From: Auanema rhodensis | Taxonomy: Eukaryota > Nematoda > Chromadorea > Rhabditida > Rhabditidae | Reading direction: 5' to 3' | Assembly: GCA_964057225.1 (NCBI GenBank) | Contig: OZ059894.1 | Span: forward strand, 14,084,131 to 14,148,130 | Length of the DNA: 64,000 bases | In this document: one piece after another, positions 1 through 11,018 of the stretch | How the letters are laid out: each line of letters begins with the position of its first letter | Numbering within the stretch: position 1 is the stretch's first letter | Made by a program: the position numbers and the translations under genes | Notes under the pieces: generated by a model | Told to the model about the DNA's origin: nothing | Databases searched by the model: none | What the model saw: only the letters and a program-made list of their open reading frames with translations

Positions 1-2
1 CA

Positions 3-1647
3 AAAAGCATTGATGCATTGAGAGAACGATTGATGGAGATTCGACGAAGTCCAGTAGATACTTTTGATGATAAGTAAATTATTTTATATAAATAATATAA
101 ATATAATATTTTCTTTGATTAGACGTGTTAAACGAGATAAGAAAACTGATCCATTTGTTCTTATTGTTGGAAATGGACAATTAAGTGTTCAAGAGCCTCC
201 GTAAGTTTAAATTTTATCTTTATTATATTTATTCCATACATTTTTAGTAAAGTTCCTTATAAACAATCAGGAAATATTGATCTAAAGAGTTTAAAGTCTA
301 GTTCGCACAGTGATAACTCGTTTGAAAGCCCCGTTGAAAACCCAATTGAGGAAAGTACGAACATTCATCAAGGCGAGCTTCAAGCTGAGCCTCTGGTATC
401 AAACGTTCCGGCTGTGTGGAAGAATAATACTCAGAACGAAAATTCAAACTCTCAAGACTGGAGACGATGGAAACTTAGACAAGAATATCTGAAACGCATC
501 GGTGCTGCTGGCACTCCTTTAGAAACACCAGAAACAAATTCTTCTCCTCAGGCGGTTTATACTGAGGTCAAGCAAAATTCTGAACAAATAAAAAATGAAG
601 AGTATGATGATGAACAAGAATACGATAACGAAGAAGATGATCATGAAGTGGATGTACCAATTATACCACATATAGCCTCAGGGCGAATGAGAGTATTATC
701 ATTTTCTCCTGAAGAATTGATAAGTCGCTCAAAGATGATAGAAAAAATGAAAAAAGTTAATCAGCTTAAGTCAAGTACACAAAAGAAAGAGATTGAAGAA
801 GATCCTGTTATAGTGCAGCCAACAACTACAATGGCTACTAAAACTACACACTCAGCTTTAAATTTAAAAAGAAAAGAAATAAAACTGAAAGGAAATCGTC
901 ATTCGGCACAATCTATTTATAAACCAATCCAGCCAAATGTTGCAACATCATCAACAACAGTAACCACACCATCAATCACATCAACTACGGAACAACCAGC
1001 ATCGCGACAAGCCATAGAAATACCAGCATCATCAGCATCTCCAATCGCTACAACAACAATAACAACTACAAAACCAGCAAAAGGAGATAAATCTAAGAAA
1101 GCATGGAAATCAAATGGCAAAAAGGTAGTTAAGATAAAGCCGAATGAAAATTTGTTTAAAATAGAAGATGAAATTAGACAAAACAAACAAGAAGTAACTT
1201 TTATATTAAAATTATATTTATAATTAATATATTTAGGTTATTCGGGAATCAGAAAAAAAAGTATTATTACAAGATATTGCTAAAAATGTATGTTTTACTA
1301 AATAGAATATTAAGATATTTATTTATTCAATTTACTTTTGTTTTCTGAATTTTTTTTATTTAAACAAATTAATTTCAGGTTTTAAAACGGTTGGAACTAA
1401 ATGGAAACGGGGATGTTCCAAAAACAGTAGTTCTTGCTGGAGAAAAGAAACAGAAACAGAAGCAAAATCAAAATAAAAAAAGTGTAATACCAATGAAAGC
1501 TCAAAAATCTCTTTCAATTGGAAAATCAGTTCATCAGAACAATCTGGATAACTTAGAAAACGTTAGTATTTATATGAATGTTCTATAAGAAATCGAAAAT
1601 CATTATTTTTTCAGATGACACAATTTACCTTAGAACATCGTGAATAA
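3..1647 (+). CDS. 3' part of an unrecognised low-complexity protein gene
   Basis: The gene enters from the left edge. Phase-consistent exons are 3-73, 123-200, 248 to about 1193, then three short 3' exons (about 1237-1290, 1379-1563 and 1615-1647), ending in TAA. The visible protein is hydrophilic. It has a Lys/Arg-rich start, an acidic Asp/Glu/Tyr run near 600-650, a Thr/Ser-rich stretch near 820-1080 and Lys/Gln-rich tails. A segment reading DPFVLIVGNGQL near 150-185 and the segment WRRWKLRQEYLKRIGAAG near 460-510 are the least repetitive parts. I see no membrane segment or enzyme motif. The composition suggests a cytoskeletal or scaffold protein, but that is inference. The 5' end and any folded domain lie outside the window. 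Confidence 0.75.
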
Positions 1648-1959
1648 GAAAAGTATGTTAATTAATTGATGTTTCTTAAATAATGCTAATTAGGAAGAGA
1701 ATCTTTACTCTTAACTTAAGAGTAAATCTAATAATTATATTAAAAATTTAATTATATGAATAAATTATGTTTATTATACAAGACAATTATTAAATTGTAC
1801 AGTGTTTGTCATCAAGCTCTCATCTTTTCATACATACAAACAAACATGAAGTAATTATAGAAGAAAAAAATTATGCAAGATTGATTAACACGCAGTAAAC
1901 GTAGTTTTCTTCTTCTTTGGATGAAGAAGATTTAAAAAATTATTTTATCATATGTATAA

Positions 1960-2951
1960 TTAGAAGCCAGCATCAGCCATTTGTTGAAACAAATCAGCAT
2001 CCGGATGGTCTTGTAAAGTATTCTTCTCAATCTTAACAGTATTTTTCATTTTCTTGAGAAGACGTCTGGGAATTCCATTCAACATTGTATTTTCGACAAC
2101 CTAAAATACTTTCAATTATTAAGAAAATAGAAATTAGCCAAAATTTGAACTTTAAAGTGTTTTCTACTGATGCTTACCTCTTGATATGTTCCTTTATTAC
2201 ACAATGGACTAGAGCAGACACAGAGAAGAGATGGCTAGAATTATATTATTTTAATAAATAACTGTATTATTGATATTTATATATATATATAGTGAGTATT
2301 TTGAATGTCTTACTTCTGTAGGGGATGGAGCTGGAGGAGAATCAGCACGTTTAGCACGAATGTGATTAGATGGAGGTGACACATTAGACTATAAATGTTT
2401 GCTATTATGCTCGATACTTTAGTTAAGTTCAATTGCAGAATTATGTAATTAATGTCAATTTACCATGTCAATATTTTGGCAGATACTTGATCCTGGGAAA
2501 AACATCAAGTATTGATACAATGGAGTTGTTGGTTGGGTACAGAATTTACGAACTATGAGCTTTCCTTTTTGTTGTGTTACCATCATTGAACATGAGTCTA
2601 CACCGGATGGGCATATTGTTTTCTACAAAAATAAAAAATAATTTCAAATATTTAAAAATTCCTTCAATTTATTTTTTTTATTATGTTTATAATACTTGGA
2701 AGACTTAATAAATGGCAGAAAAAGAGGCCAATAACCGATAAGGTGCTATTCTGTGTCTTTAAAATATTTTCGTAGAAAATGACAAAGAAAAACATTGAAA
2801 GAGACTTTGAACTATTTTCAATAAACAATTCGAAATGGTCTACCTTCTCACGACATTCACTGTTTCTTGAGCGTTCATTACAAGTATAACATTCGAAAGC
2901 TGTAGCCGCAGCCAAAACGAAGCCTAAGAAGAAAATCAAATGCTTGTTCAT
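1960..2951 (-). CDS. Secreted three-finger (Ly6/uPAR-like) protein
   Basis: Five exons (2844-2951, 2464-2622, 2314-2388, 2178-2234, 1960-2100) join in phase to 179 residues. Residues 1-18 are a clear signal peptide (MNKHLIFFLGFVLAAATA). The mature start is FECYTCN. Ten cysteines follow, finishing with the CSSPLCN signature typical of Ly6/uPAR three-finger domains. Family members are secreted or lipid-anchored ligands and modulators at the cell surface, often of nicotinic receptors. The tail of about 55 residues after the last cysteine is charged and has no hydrophobic GPI signal, so a secreted protein is more likely than an anchored one. An Ala/Pro/Ser-rich linker carrying RAKR, a possible furin-type site, separates the cysteine blocks. 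The specific partner cannot be read from sequence. Confidence 0.8.
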
Positions 2952-5527
2952 TATCTGCAAGAAAATCTTTATAGCTATATATTGGAATATGGTAATTGTC
3001 AAAAGTTATTGTATGAAGAGTTTTTCAATAGCAATATAAGAAACAGATGAAATGTGTGCTGGTATTAGTTAAAAAGGCTGTTTCTAACAATAGCTGTCTA
3101 CGCCATCGTCGTTGCCGCCATCATCGTCGTCGGTGTAGTAGCGGCGTGGTCGACCACAAATGACAACGAAAGAATTAGTTATACAGAATTCTGAGAAGAA
3201 ATGAAACTAGAATGAAGATGTACATCTATCACAGCAAACATAAACTTGGTGACAATATCATAAAGCAATACAGCACCATTTCTTTTTAGTTATACTTCAT
3301 ATACATGTATGCAGTATGTGAGCATTTAAAGACAAACTAATTACTTTAAATGACCCTTTAGTATTATTCTTATAGTTAAGTTGTATAATAATTAAACAAA
3401 ATGTTTTTAATGATAGTATTGAAAAGAACAAAACCATTGAATCTTAACTTTCTCCTTCATTTTGCATCAGATATTCATCCGAATAATATTATTTTAAAGC
3501 TATACATTAATGTATAATATATTCCATATAAATATAAAAAAATAGAATAACATAAAGAAATTATATGTGAAAGATGAATTGTTATAAAATAAAAGTGACA
3601 AGTATTAAATCGTATGGTTCAAAGAAAATAAAGGAGAGAAAGATTGTTTTAATTTAATAGAACTCATGTAATGAAAAATATATTCAAAAAGAATGAGAAT
3701 TTGGATGAAATCAATGTCTAAACAGTTGATCTTACTTTATGTTTAATTGAAAATTAAATTTACAATATTGTAAATTGAATAAACATAAAAAGGAAATAAA
3801 ATCCTGAATACGTGATTCACAGTCGTGGAATGTTAAAGTAACACATTTTTATGAATAAAGAAGAAAAGAAGAAGAAGAAGAAGAAGAAAAAGACTGAATA
3901 CAGATCACATTCTCTCACATTTATATTTGATCATTTTATCTCGTTTATCTAATACAATCCTAGTCTATTTAAAATTATTTGTCTGATTGTCTAACATCGA
4001 AATATTTCTCTGACCTTCTGTTCTTCTACAATTTTCTTGTCCATAAACATTAGGCAATAAAGCTTCAAATAGGCTTGTTTTATTAACATCTTAGTAGTAG
4101 TAATAAGCATTTAGAAAAAAACTTGATGGTTTTCTTCTATCTAGCTTATGTTTGCTGTTTGAAAGATGTTCATGCAGTACAAACTAATCTTGAAAAGTAA
4201 GAACTAACTTAAAATGATGAAAATCTGTTTGCACTTTTGGAATAAAAAATGAGTCAATGTATACTTATAGGTAAAATAAAGATAATTGTTCTTTTTATTA
4301 CCTTGTTTTTCTGTTTATTATGCTCAATTCAATAAGAAAGAAGCTCTAACTTAATGCTAGTTCAGAGAGTTAAAGTTAAATCTCCAATAAAATTGAAAAT
4401 TATAAGTTTTGAAATTTCAAAACAAATATTTAAACTCGTGAACAAAACAATTTTAAAAATACAGGAGAGCAATAACATATACAGGTCTATTGTGATTACT
4501 GTCCATGGTTAAGTTCTTCAAGGATTTTTTTTAGGTCAACATGTCTGAACTCCTAGCCTCAGAAGAAGAAGGATGGCGTACGCCAGATGGAGTTTAATGG
4601 ATGGACGAAATACAAACGTGTTTGACCTAGCATGGCAAAGAAAAATTGTCGAGAAAACATGTTAAACCCTTTCATGTATTTATTCATTAAATAAGTTTTA
4701 AAATTTTTACGAGAAAAAACGTTTTGTTGAAGGAAAACAAACAACTTGGCATAAATAAAAAATATTGAAAATGTCGAGTTTACTTTCAAAATGAAATTGT
4801 TCTGGTAGGGGCCAAGTGAAATTATAAATAACGGTATGGCAAAGTTGTCAGAAAGCTTTAACGTCCAAGACGAAGCTAGAAATCATGATGATGATCATCA
4901 TGGAAGTGACAACTGGTTGTGGTTGAAAATGGGCAACATGCATACATATACAGTACAAGAGAAAAGGCAGTTAAGACAAAAATGAGCTGAAAATGGACAA
5001 ACAAGTACATTGAAAGATGTTTTTAAAAATTTAATGAAAATTGTAGTAAAATAGTTAAGATTAGATAATAACAAGTTGCTCATTTGAACTTTCAAAAGTT
5101 ATATTTTCAATTTTTTTACTGTTTCCGTACTAAAATCAGTTAAAGATTCACAAATTACAAAGTACAAATTTTGAAATATATGCTTCAATGTGTAAGACTT
5201 TATGTAATATTCTGTTTAAATACTTATTCAACTTCAACACAACATTCTCCGAATTGAGTCTGTTTCGGAACTATGCTTCTCGATCTACTACGTTCGCTTT
5301 AAGAAGTTTTCACAGAAGTTCCTTTCTATAACAACTACAAATCACTTTTTTTCTACAGTTTAATCAAAATTTAATAAACAATTCTAATTGGTAGGTAGTT
5401 ATTCTTTGAAGAGAAATTGATCATAGAACGATAAAAGGAAACTTGAAAAAAAATGAAAACGAGTGAGAAGATAACTAAATGAGACAAAATGCGGAAAGTC
5501 CACATAAAACGATAAAATCATTCATCT
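2952..5527. other. Gene-poor spacer with a GC-rich spot and a GAA repeat
   Basis: I see no convincing multi-exon gene here. A GC-rich spot near 3090-3165 is open on both strands. On the minus strand it reads as an acidic tail beginning RPRRYY and ending in a stop. A GAA-rich microsatellite sits at about 3857-3890. The open frames at 4559-4789 and 4898-5095 (both minus) lack splice context and coding composition and were not called. Confidence 0.4.
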
Positions 5528-5665
5528 TCATTTCTTTGGCTTCGATTCGTTGAAGGTGAGTGATGTCCAGGGAGGGTACGACGACAACGAAGACGACTGA
5601 ATGTCCGGAAGAACAGAGGGCGATGGTGACACAGTTTCAGCGAAAACAGAATTGACGAGGTGAAA
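5528..5665 (-). CDS. Orphan terminal exon of an unidentified minus-strand gene
   Basis: A strong acceptor (ttttcacgtttcag on the minus strand) precedes 45 codons and a TGA. The peptide starts FHLVNSVFAETVSPSPSV and ends NESKPKK. It is rich in Ser and Pro with balanced codon use, and GC is higher than in its flanks. This looks like the last exon of a real gene. The upstream exons should lie to the right (5.7-6.6 kb), where only fragments are visible. No family is recognised. Confidence 0.4.
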   Translation of the reverse strand, partial: FHLVNSVFAETVSPSPSVLPDIQSSSLSSYPPWTSLTFNESKPKK

Positions 5666-6175
5666 CTGAAACGTGAAAATGATTGATGGATTGGTCAGCT
5701 ATTCTTGCTTGAAGTGCTTGTGAAATCAACCTTTTGCAACAAGCTTGCAAACAAAAATTAGTAAAAGTGTGTTTATATTGTTTTCTGCAACTTTTTTACA
5801 ATTTTTCAGCAGGTATTACTTTAGGAAGAATTGAATTACTATGTCAACCTAAAGAAACAGAGTAGTTCTAAACATTATATACATGAAGCTCCAAATTTAA
5901 ATTTGAAGCTGCGTTGTATTCTTAGAACATGATTTATTACCATTATTAAAAGGTTGGCATGTGTTTTATCTTTTATTTTTAAAACAAAATAATTACAAAT
6001 CTGAAATGTATGAACTATTTGTTATAAGCTATATTAAGTAATATATATAATATATAGATATATAGAGGCATCGTATAACGAAGATTTATAAATTCTATGA
6101 TTGACTCATAATTTTATCGAATTAACCTTCATAATAATACAATTCGGCATATGTCCTCATGCTTCAGCTCACTAG

Positions 6176-6250
6176 TCAAAGATCATACAAATTATAGAGA
6201 AGCTTTTGCTTGTCGACAATGGCTATGCCAGGAACAAAGTAGAGTATGAA
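6176..6250 (-). CDS. Possible small minus-strand exon
   Basis: After the acceptor ttctttag (minus strand) comes an open run of 24 codons ending in TGA, reading FILYFVPGIAIVDKQKLLYN and then LYDL. A perfect GAGTAAGT-type donor lies further right near 6370 after a short acidic peptide (DLDSTDSE). The two do not join in a phase that keeps this frame, so the gene model is unresolved. This may belong to the same gene as the exon at 5528-5665 or to an alternative end. Confidence 0.2.
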   Translation of the reverse strand, partial: FILYFVPGIAIVDKQKLLYNLYDL

Positions 6251-6608
6251 CTAAAGAAGCAGAGAACAAAGATAGATAAAAGAAATTATATAGAGAGCTA
6301 GAAAAGAAAAAGAGAAGTGACGAACGAGAAGGAGAGTTCTAATGAGATATCTAATATTGGATGGCACTTACTCAGAGTCAGTTGAATCTAAATCTTGACA
6401 ATGATGCCTTTAAGTTATAGTTTTACACACAAATTTTCTATTTGAAAATTATTAATATAAGTACATATTTATTTTAAAAATGCCTTTGTAAACGTTACCC
6501 TCTTTGAAAATATTGAAATTATGAATATTCGGGAAAATATTAGTTTGAACGTTTTCACGTAATCCGAGAAAAATAGATTTTTTCAAGAAATGTTTAAATA
6601 AACCGGTG

Positions 6609-7758
6609 ATGCTCATATTCATTTTACTATGTGTTACTCTACACGTTTCAACATATTCTCAAGTTTATTCAATAAAACACATTAATTATTGCGATTTTAT
6701 TGAATCAAGTCCTTTAACACTTATTAGAAATAAGAATATTATCTTGCAATATGACCATAATTTATCCAGCATATATGAAAAAACTATTGTTGAAATTATG
6801 AAATGTCTGGCAGTTTTGTCTTCTGCTAATCTAACCACAACTCGATTCGGTTTGTCGAGTTATATGCTAACTTGGATTCTTTTTTTCTTATAATTACTAG
6901 TTTTATTCAGGAAGCGCTCAATCTTTTGGAGAGCAGAACGATACAGTCATTATTCAAATAATGAATAATATAACAACAGATCTCATTAATGAAGCCAAAC
7001 TAAACATGTGTGAGTTCATGAAAGATTCCTAAGATAGTTGTTCGACAATTTTTTCTAAATTTAAGCTACGACACCTATCCTGGAGTTTGAAACATCTGAA
7101 GAGATCTTGCGATGGCGCCATCATCGAGTGGAGTTTGACATTACCAAGCATAATTTGCTGGGTTTGTGTTTTATTATACAATTATTATTCAATTTGTAAT
7201 TTCAGATTTGTTTACATTCATTCTGAATAATGGATTTCATACCAATGTTACATCACTCAGTGTTGCTGAAAAGTATAAGGTCTTCCAAAAAGCTGAATCA
7301 ATGGAGAGGTAATAAATATTCAGAAATAGAAAAATTAAATATTACTGTCTTAAATTAGATTAACCATTATTATACATGTAATGGTTATTCTTTTCTTCAT
7401 ACTTCTCTTTACTCTTATAATTCTTTACATCTGTCACTTTACTATGTATTTGGCTCAGCATATTCTTGAAGGTGAAATTTTCTCTAATATTTTTTGAATG
7501 TAATCAATCTCAATTTTAAGACTTCTTATTCCAAGAAGCTTTATTGGCTGGACTTCTTGAAAACATGGAGAACAGTGATTATGCACAAGCCAGATCAGTT
7601 CATTTTTTGAGTAATTATTAAAATAACACTTATTACTCTTGCAGGCTTACTCCTTATCCAGTAAAGTTGCTCCGCAAAAGGTAATGGAACAAGAAGTCAC
7701 AGTAAGCAGTGAAATTTTGCAGATGCCTAATCCCGACAACATACAAACATATGCCTGA
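6609..7758 (+). CDS. Single-pass membrane protein, unrecognised
   Basis: Seven or eight small exons join in phase to about 280 residues. The N terminus is a signal peptide (MLIFILLCVTLHVSTYS). A luminal or extracellular region of about 160 residues follows, with several N-glycosylation sequons (for example NLSS, NLTT, NDT, NIT, NVT). One hydrophobic helix lies near residues 182-205 (IIIHVMVILFFILLFTLIIL). A cytoplasmic tail of about 75 residues ends NPDNIQTYA. One donor near 7609 is the weak GTTCAT. The topology is type I. I recognise no domain. It lies 397 bp upstream of RAB5IF on the same strand and could be the head of that cluster. Confidence 0.75.
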
Positions 7759-8155
7759 GCCAACATTGATTGGTTATTTGTGTTGAATACACTTTATATT
7801 CCAAATTAACTATAAAAATAACTATTAGTTGCAAGCGAATTATTATGTTATACTTCCAACACAAATAACCAGTTGCAACTGTGAAGTGAACAGCCGCTTC
7901 AGTTTCTGTGAAGTCTAATAATACTTTGTAGTTTTGGTCCCGAAACGATCGCATTGGCATTAGTCCAAAACTCGTTATATTTGAATAATATACTGAAATA
8001 AGTTGTAACATGTATAATATTTTACAATGAAGTTTATTATTTATGTTTTTTTTTAATTTGTTGATTAGGTTAATTTTCAAGAAAAAAAAATGCCAGTGAA
8101 AACGGAATTTATTTAAATTTTTTTTTTTTACTTCATAATTATTGGTTGGTTTTAG

Positions 8156-8660
8156 ATGGCTTCTACTAAGAAAAGAATTGATGGCGATTTTGGATTTGCT
8201 GGATCTGTACGTTTAAACTTTTTGGTGTAGTTATATCAAATCAACTTCTTAGGTTTCCAAAGCTTTACAACCAGCGTCGGATTGGTCGAATAAGGATGAT
8301 CTTTTGGATGTTGTCTATTGGGGAAAACAGGTCAGTATGCAAATTCATTGTGAAAATAGTTTAGAATTTATAGATATTAGCCTTAGTAGTTGGAGTTCTT
8401 TTTGGTTTTGTTCCTCTTACTGGTATTTTCGCTATAGGATTTTATGTTGTTATTTCTACGATGGTCGCCCAACATTTTGTAGTGCAATATCAAAAGGTAA
8501 AAGGTGCAATGTCAAAGAGTGAAATTAACAAAATAATTAGGTGGATGAAGACGATGTGGGAGGATTTTGGGAATTGGCCAAAGAAGGATTTGGAGCTGCT
8601 TTCGCGACTTTTATGGTATCGTGGATTACGGTGTATTCCTCGGTTCATCATAGCTCTTGA
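8156..8660 (+). CDS. RAB5IF: RAB5IF (Rab5-interacting/EMC6-like) ER membrane protein
   Basis: Four exons (8156-8206, 8253-8330, 8374-8496, 8541-8660) give 123 residues, close to the human length. Family hallmarks are DLLDVVYWGKQ before the first helix, two central helices (ILALVVGVLFGFVPLTGIF, then IGFYVVIST), the linker VDEDDVGGFWELAKEG and a final helix ending near YSSVHHSS. In animals RAB5IF binds Rab5, helps respiratory supercomplex assembly and works with TMCO1/ER insertion factors. Those roles are taken from the family and not seen here. The acceptor gttttag abuts the ATG, as in a trans-spliced gene. It is the first of four closely spaced same-strand genes. Confidence 0.92.
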
Positions 8661-8920
8661 GTTTGATAAGAAATATTTTACCTCGTTTGTATTACCTAGG
8701 TTCGTAGCATTTTGTGCTCAATTTTTATCATTAAAGGTTGCGAATACTTGCAAACTGTGATTTTTTTATCAATGTGAACTTGTGAAAGACTATTTAAATA
8801 ATTTATTGAAGATTCTATGTGTTGATTTTGTATATCATAAGGTATTGATCCTCAGTATACTGGGTATACACGTTTTTGTAACATCCCTAAATATACAGCT
8901 TGATTATGTTTATTTACAGA

Positions 8921-10841
8921 ATGATCTCCTTATTACTATTATGCATAATAGTTGGAGAAGCCTTTTCTAACCCTAGTAAGCTTCAATAAGTGCGAAATTT
9001 CCTCTAAAACAAATTTACAGGAATAGCAGTTGTTATTTTATCTCAAAAATCTGAAGTGCATAATAAATTAGCTTTAGATTTGGAAAAAAGTATATTAGCT
9101 CAAAGTAAACGTGTAGAGGTTAAAAAATTCTGTGAATGTTGTTATGTTAAAATTTAAGGTTGTTAATACAGTTAGAGACTTTCCTGATTGTTTAGGATCT
9201 TGGTCTATTTTTCCAATACTAGAAAGGTTATAATGACATGTTACATTTGATACAGATTTAACTCCTTTTAGTATATTTGAAAAACATAAAACAGATTGGT
9301 ATCTTTTCGTAGAACCAGAGACTGAAATTAATTTAGCCGGGATGGCCACCTATATAGCTGCTGAAGATGCAACAATACCTTCATATTTTGGTTTTGCACT
9401 TCAAGATTCTATGTTAGATTTAATTTTCCTTTTTACATATTTGTACATATTCAGACCAACGATTATTCATCATTTTCATGGTTTTGATAAAGAAAATGTT
9501 GCACAATTATTATACCCCGATTGGTCAGCTGGAATGCTAGTTTCCAATAGTTTAATGAATAAGTTCATTCAATATTTATTTTAGTTTTATTTTCTGTTGT
9601 CTTTAAGAATAATAGAAACGATGAAAGAGAATAAGTTTTTCAATAATTTTGCCATTGACCCACGACATGAGGTAGCAATATTCATTTATACTAGATCGTA
9701 CAACTGATCTTTCCAGTTCGCTCGTTTCATTGAAGATAACTTAAATGTAAGGCTTCAAGCTAGAAATAAAATTTTCTGTTTGTTTGAATCATCTACATGT
9801 GTCTCCCAATATAAAGTTGAGTTCAGTCTTAAAGATTTAAACGTTTTCTGTATTTAGGCTTTTTCCAACAGCAATAACATCTGTTCCAATACTATCACAG
9901 ACAACACATTTTATGTAGCAGTAAAAACGTTTAGTGATTATCATAGAACAAGATGTAAGTATCTTTAGTTTTTTCGGAAACAAAGTTTTTATATAGTGGT
10001 TGTTGCGAAGCGAACATGGGCCAATACAGTATTGCATTTGGAATATATAAGTGATATTGAAGATCAATTTGTTCCAACCATAACATTAGGTATAGATAAT
10101 ACTGAAAGAGGTTAGATATGTGAAAGTTCTTTGTTTTCTATAATTTTCTAGGACATTGCGCCAAAACTTTTGCAATTCTGAAGCATTTTGCACACAAAGA
10201 AAAACAGAATAAGTTTGATTGGCTTGTTATTGCTGACGATGACACTCTTTTGAGTATCAGTAGACTTAAAAAATTACTACAATGCTTTGATTCTAACGAG
10301 ACATTAATCATTGGAGAAAGATATGGTTATGGATTCAATCACGATGGTACATCAGGATATGATTATCCAACCGGTGGCTCAGGGTTATTACTTAGCCAAT
10401 TTATATGCTAATTTATATTATCTTCAGTATGGTGTTTTCACGACCAGCAGTTCACAAAATTTTGAAACGGTGTACTTGTCCACAACCAGACTCTCCCGAT
10501 GATATGATTCTTGGTAAATATATTATATTAAATTTAACTCAGTTTTAAAACAATTTCTTGCATGCGAAGTTATTTTTGCTAATTGTATTTACAGGTATGT
10601 GTGCATCAGCTTACGACATTCCCATAATTCATAGTCCTGCTTTCCATCAAGCCAGATATATGGATTATGCTTCTGAATATATTAAGTAAAACACACCTTT
10701 CTATTTTCATTACGTAGATTATTTAGAAAGATCAATCCTATATCTTTCCATAAATTAGAGGATATTGATCCTTATGCAGACTACGTTACCTATCTTAAAG
10801 AAGAAGATGTAAATCACGAGTATCGGCATACGGAGTTATAA
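8921..10841 (+). CDS. B3GLCT: Beta-1,3-glucosyltransferase of O-fucosylated TSRs (B3GLCT)
   Basis: Thirteen exons, most separated by 32-45 nt introns, join in phase to 458 residues (human B3GLCT is about 500). A short signal peptide starts the protein. A first glycosyltransferase-like half contains [10 protein letters not shown] and FAIDPRHE. The catalytic Fringe-like half has [22 protein letters not shown], the metal-binding [28 protein letters not shown] and ISFHK. The enzyme adds glucose to O-fucose on thrombospondin type 1 repeats in the ER. The C terminus HTEL resembles the ER-retrieval tail of the human enzyme. An acceptor (tatttacag) lies one base before the ATG. It sits 260 bp after RAB5IF and 177 bp before the THAP-like gene. 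Confidence 0.93.
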
Positions 10842-11018
10842 TTCTTTTATAATTTTTACTGTAAATTATGTTTCTAGTCTTTCTTATCCAGAATAATATT
10901 CGTGAAACCATAAATACTTTTATATATTTGCAATTGAAAGTGATAATTTGTTCATATCTATAAATACATGATAGATATTTGGTTTTTTCGTACTTTTTTT
11001 GTTTAAGAAATTCATGTA

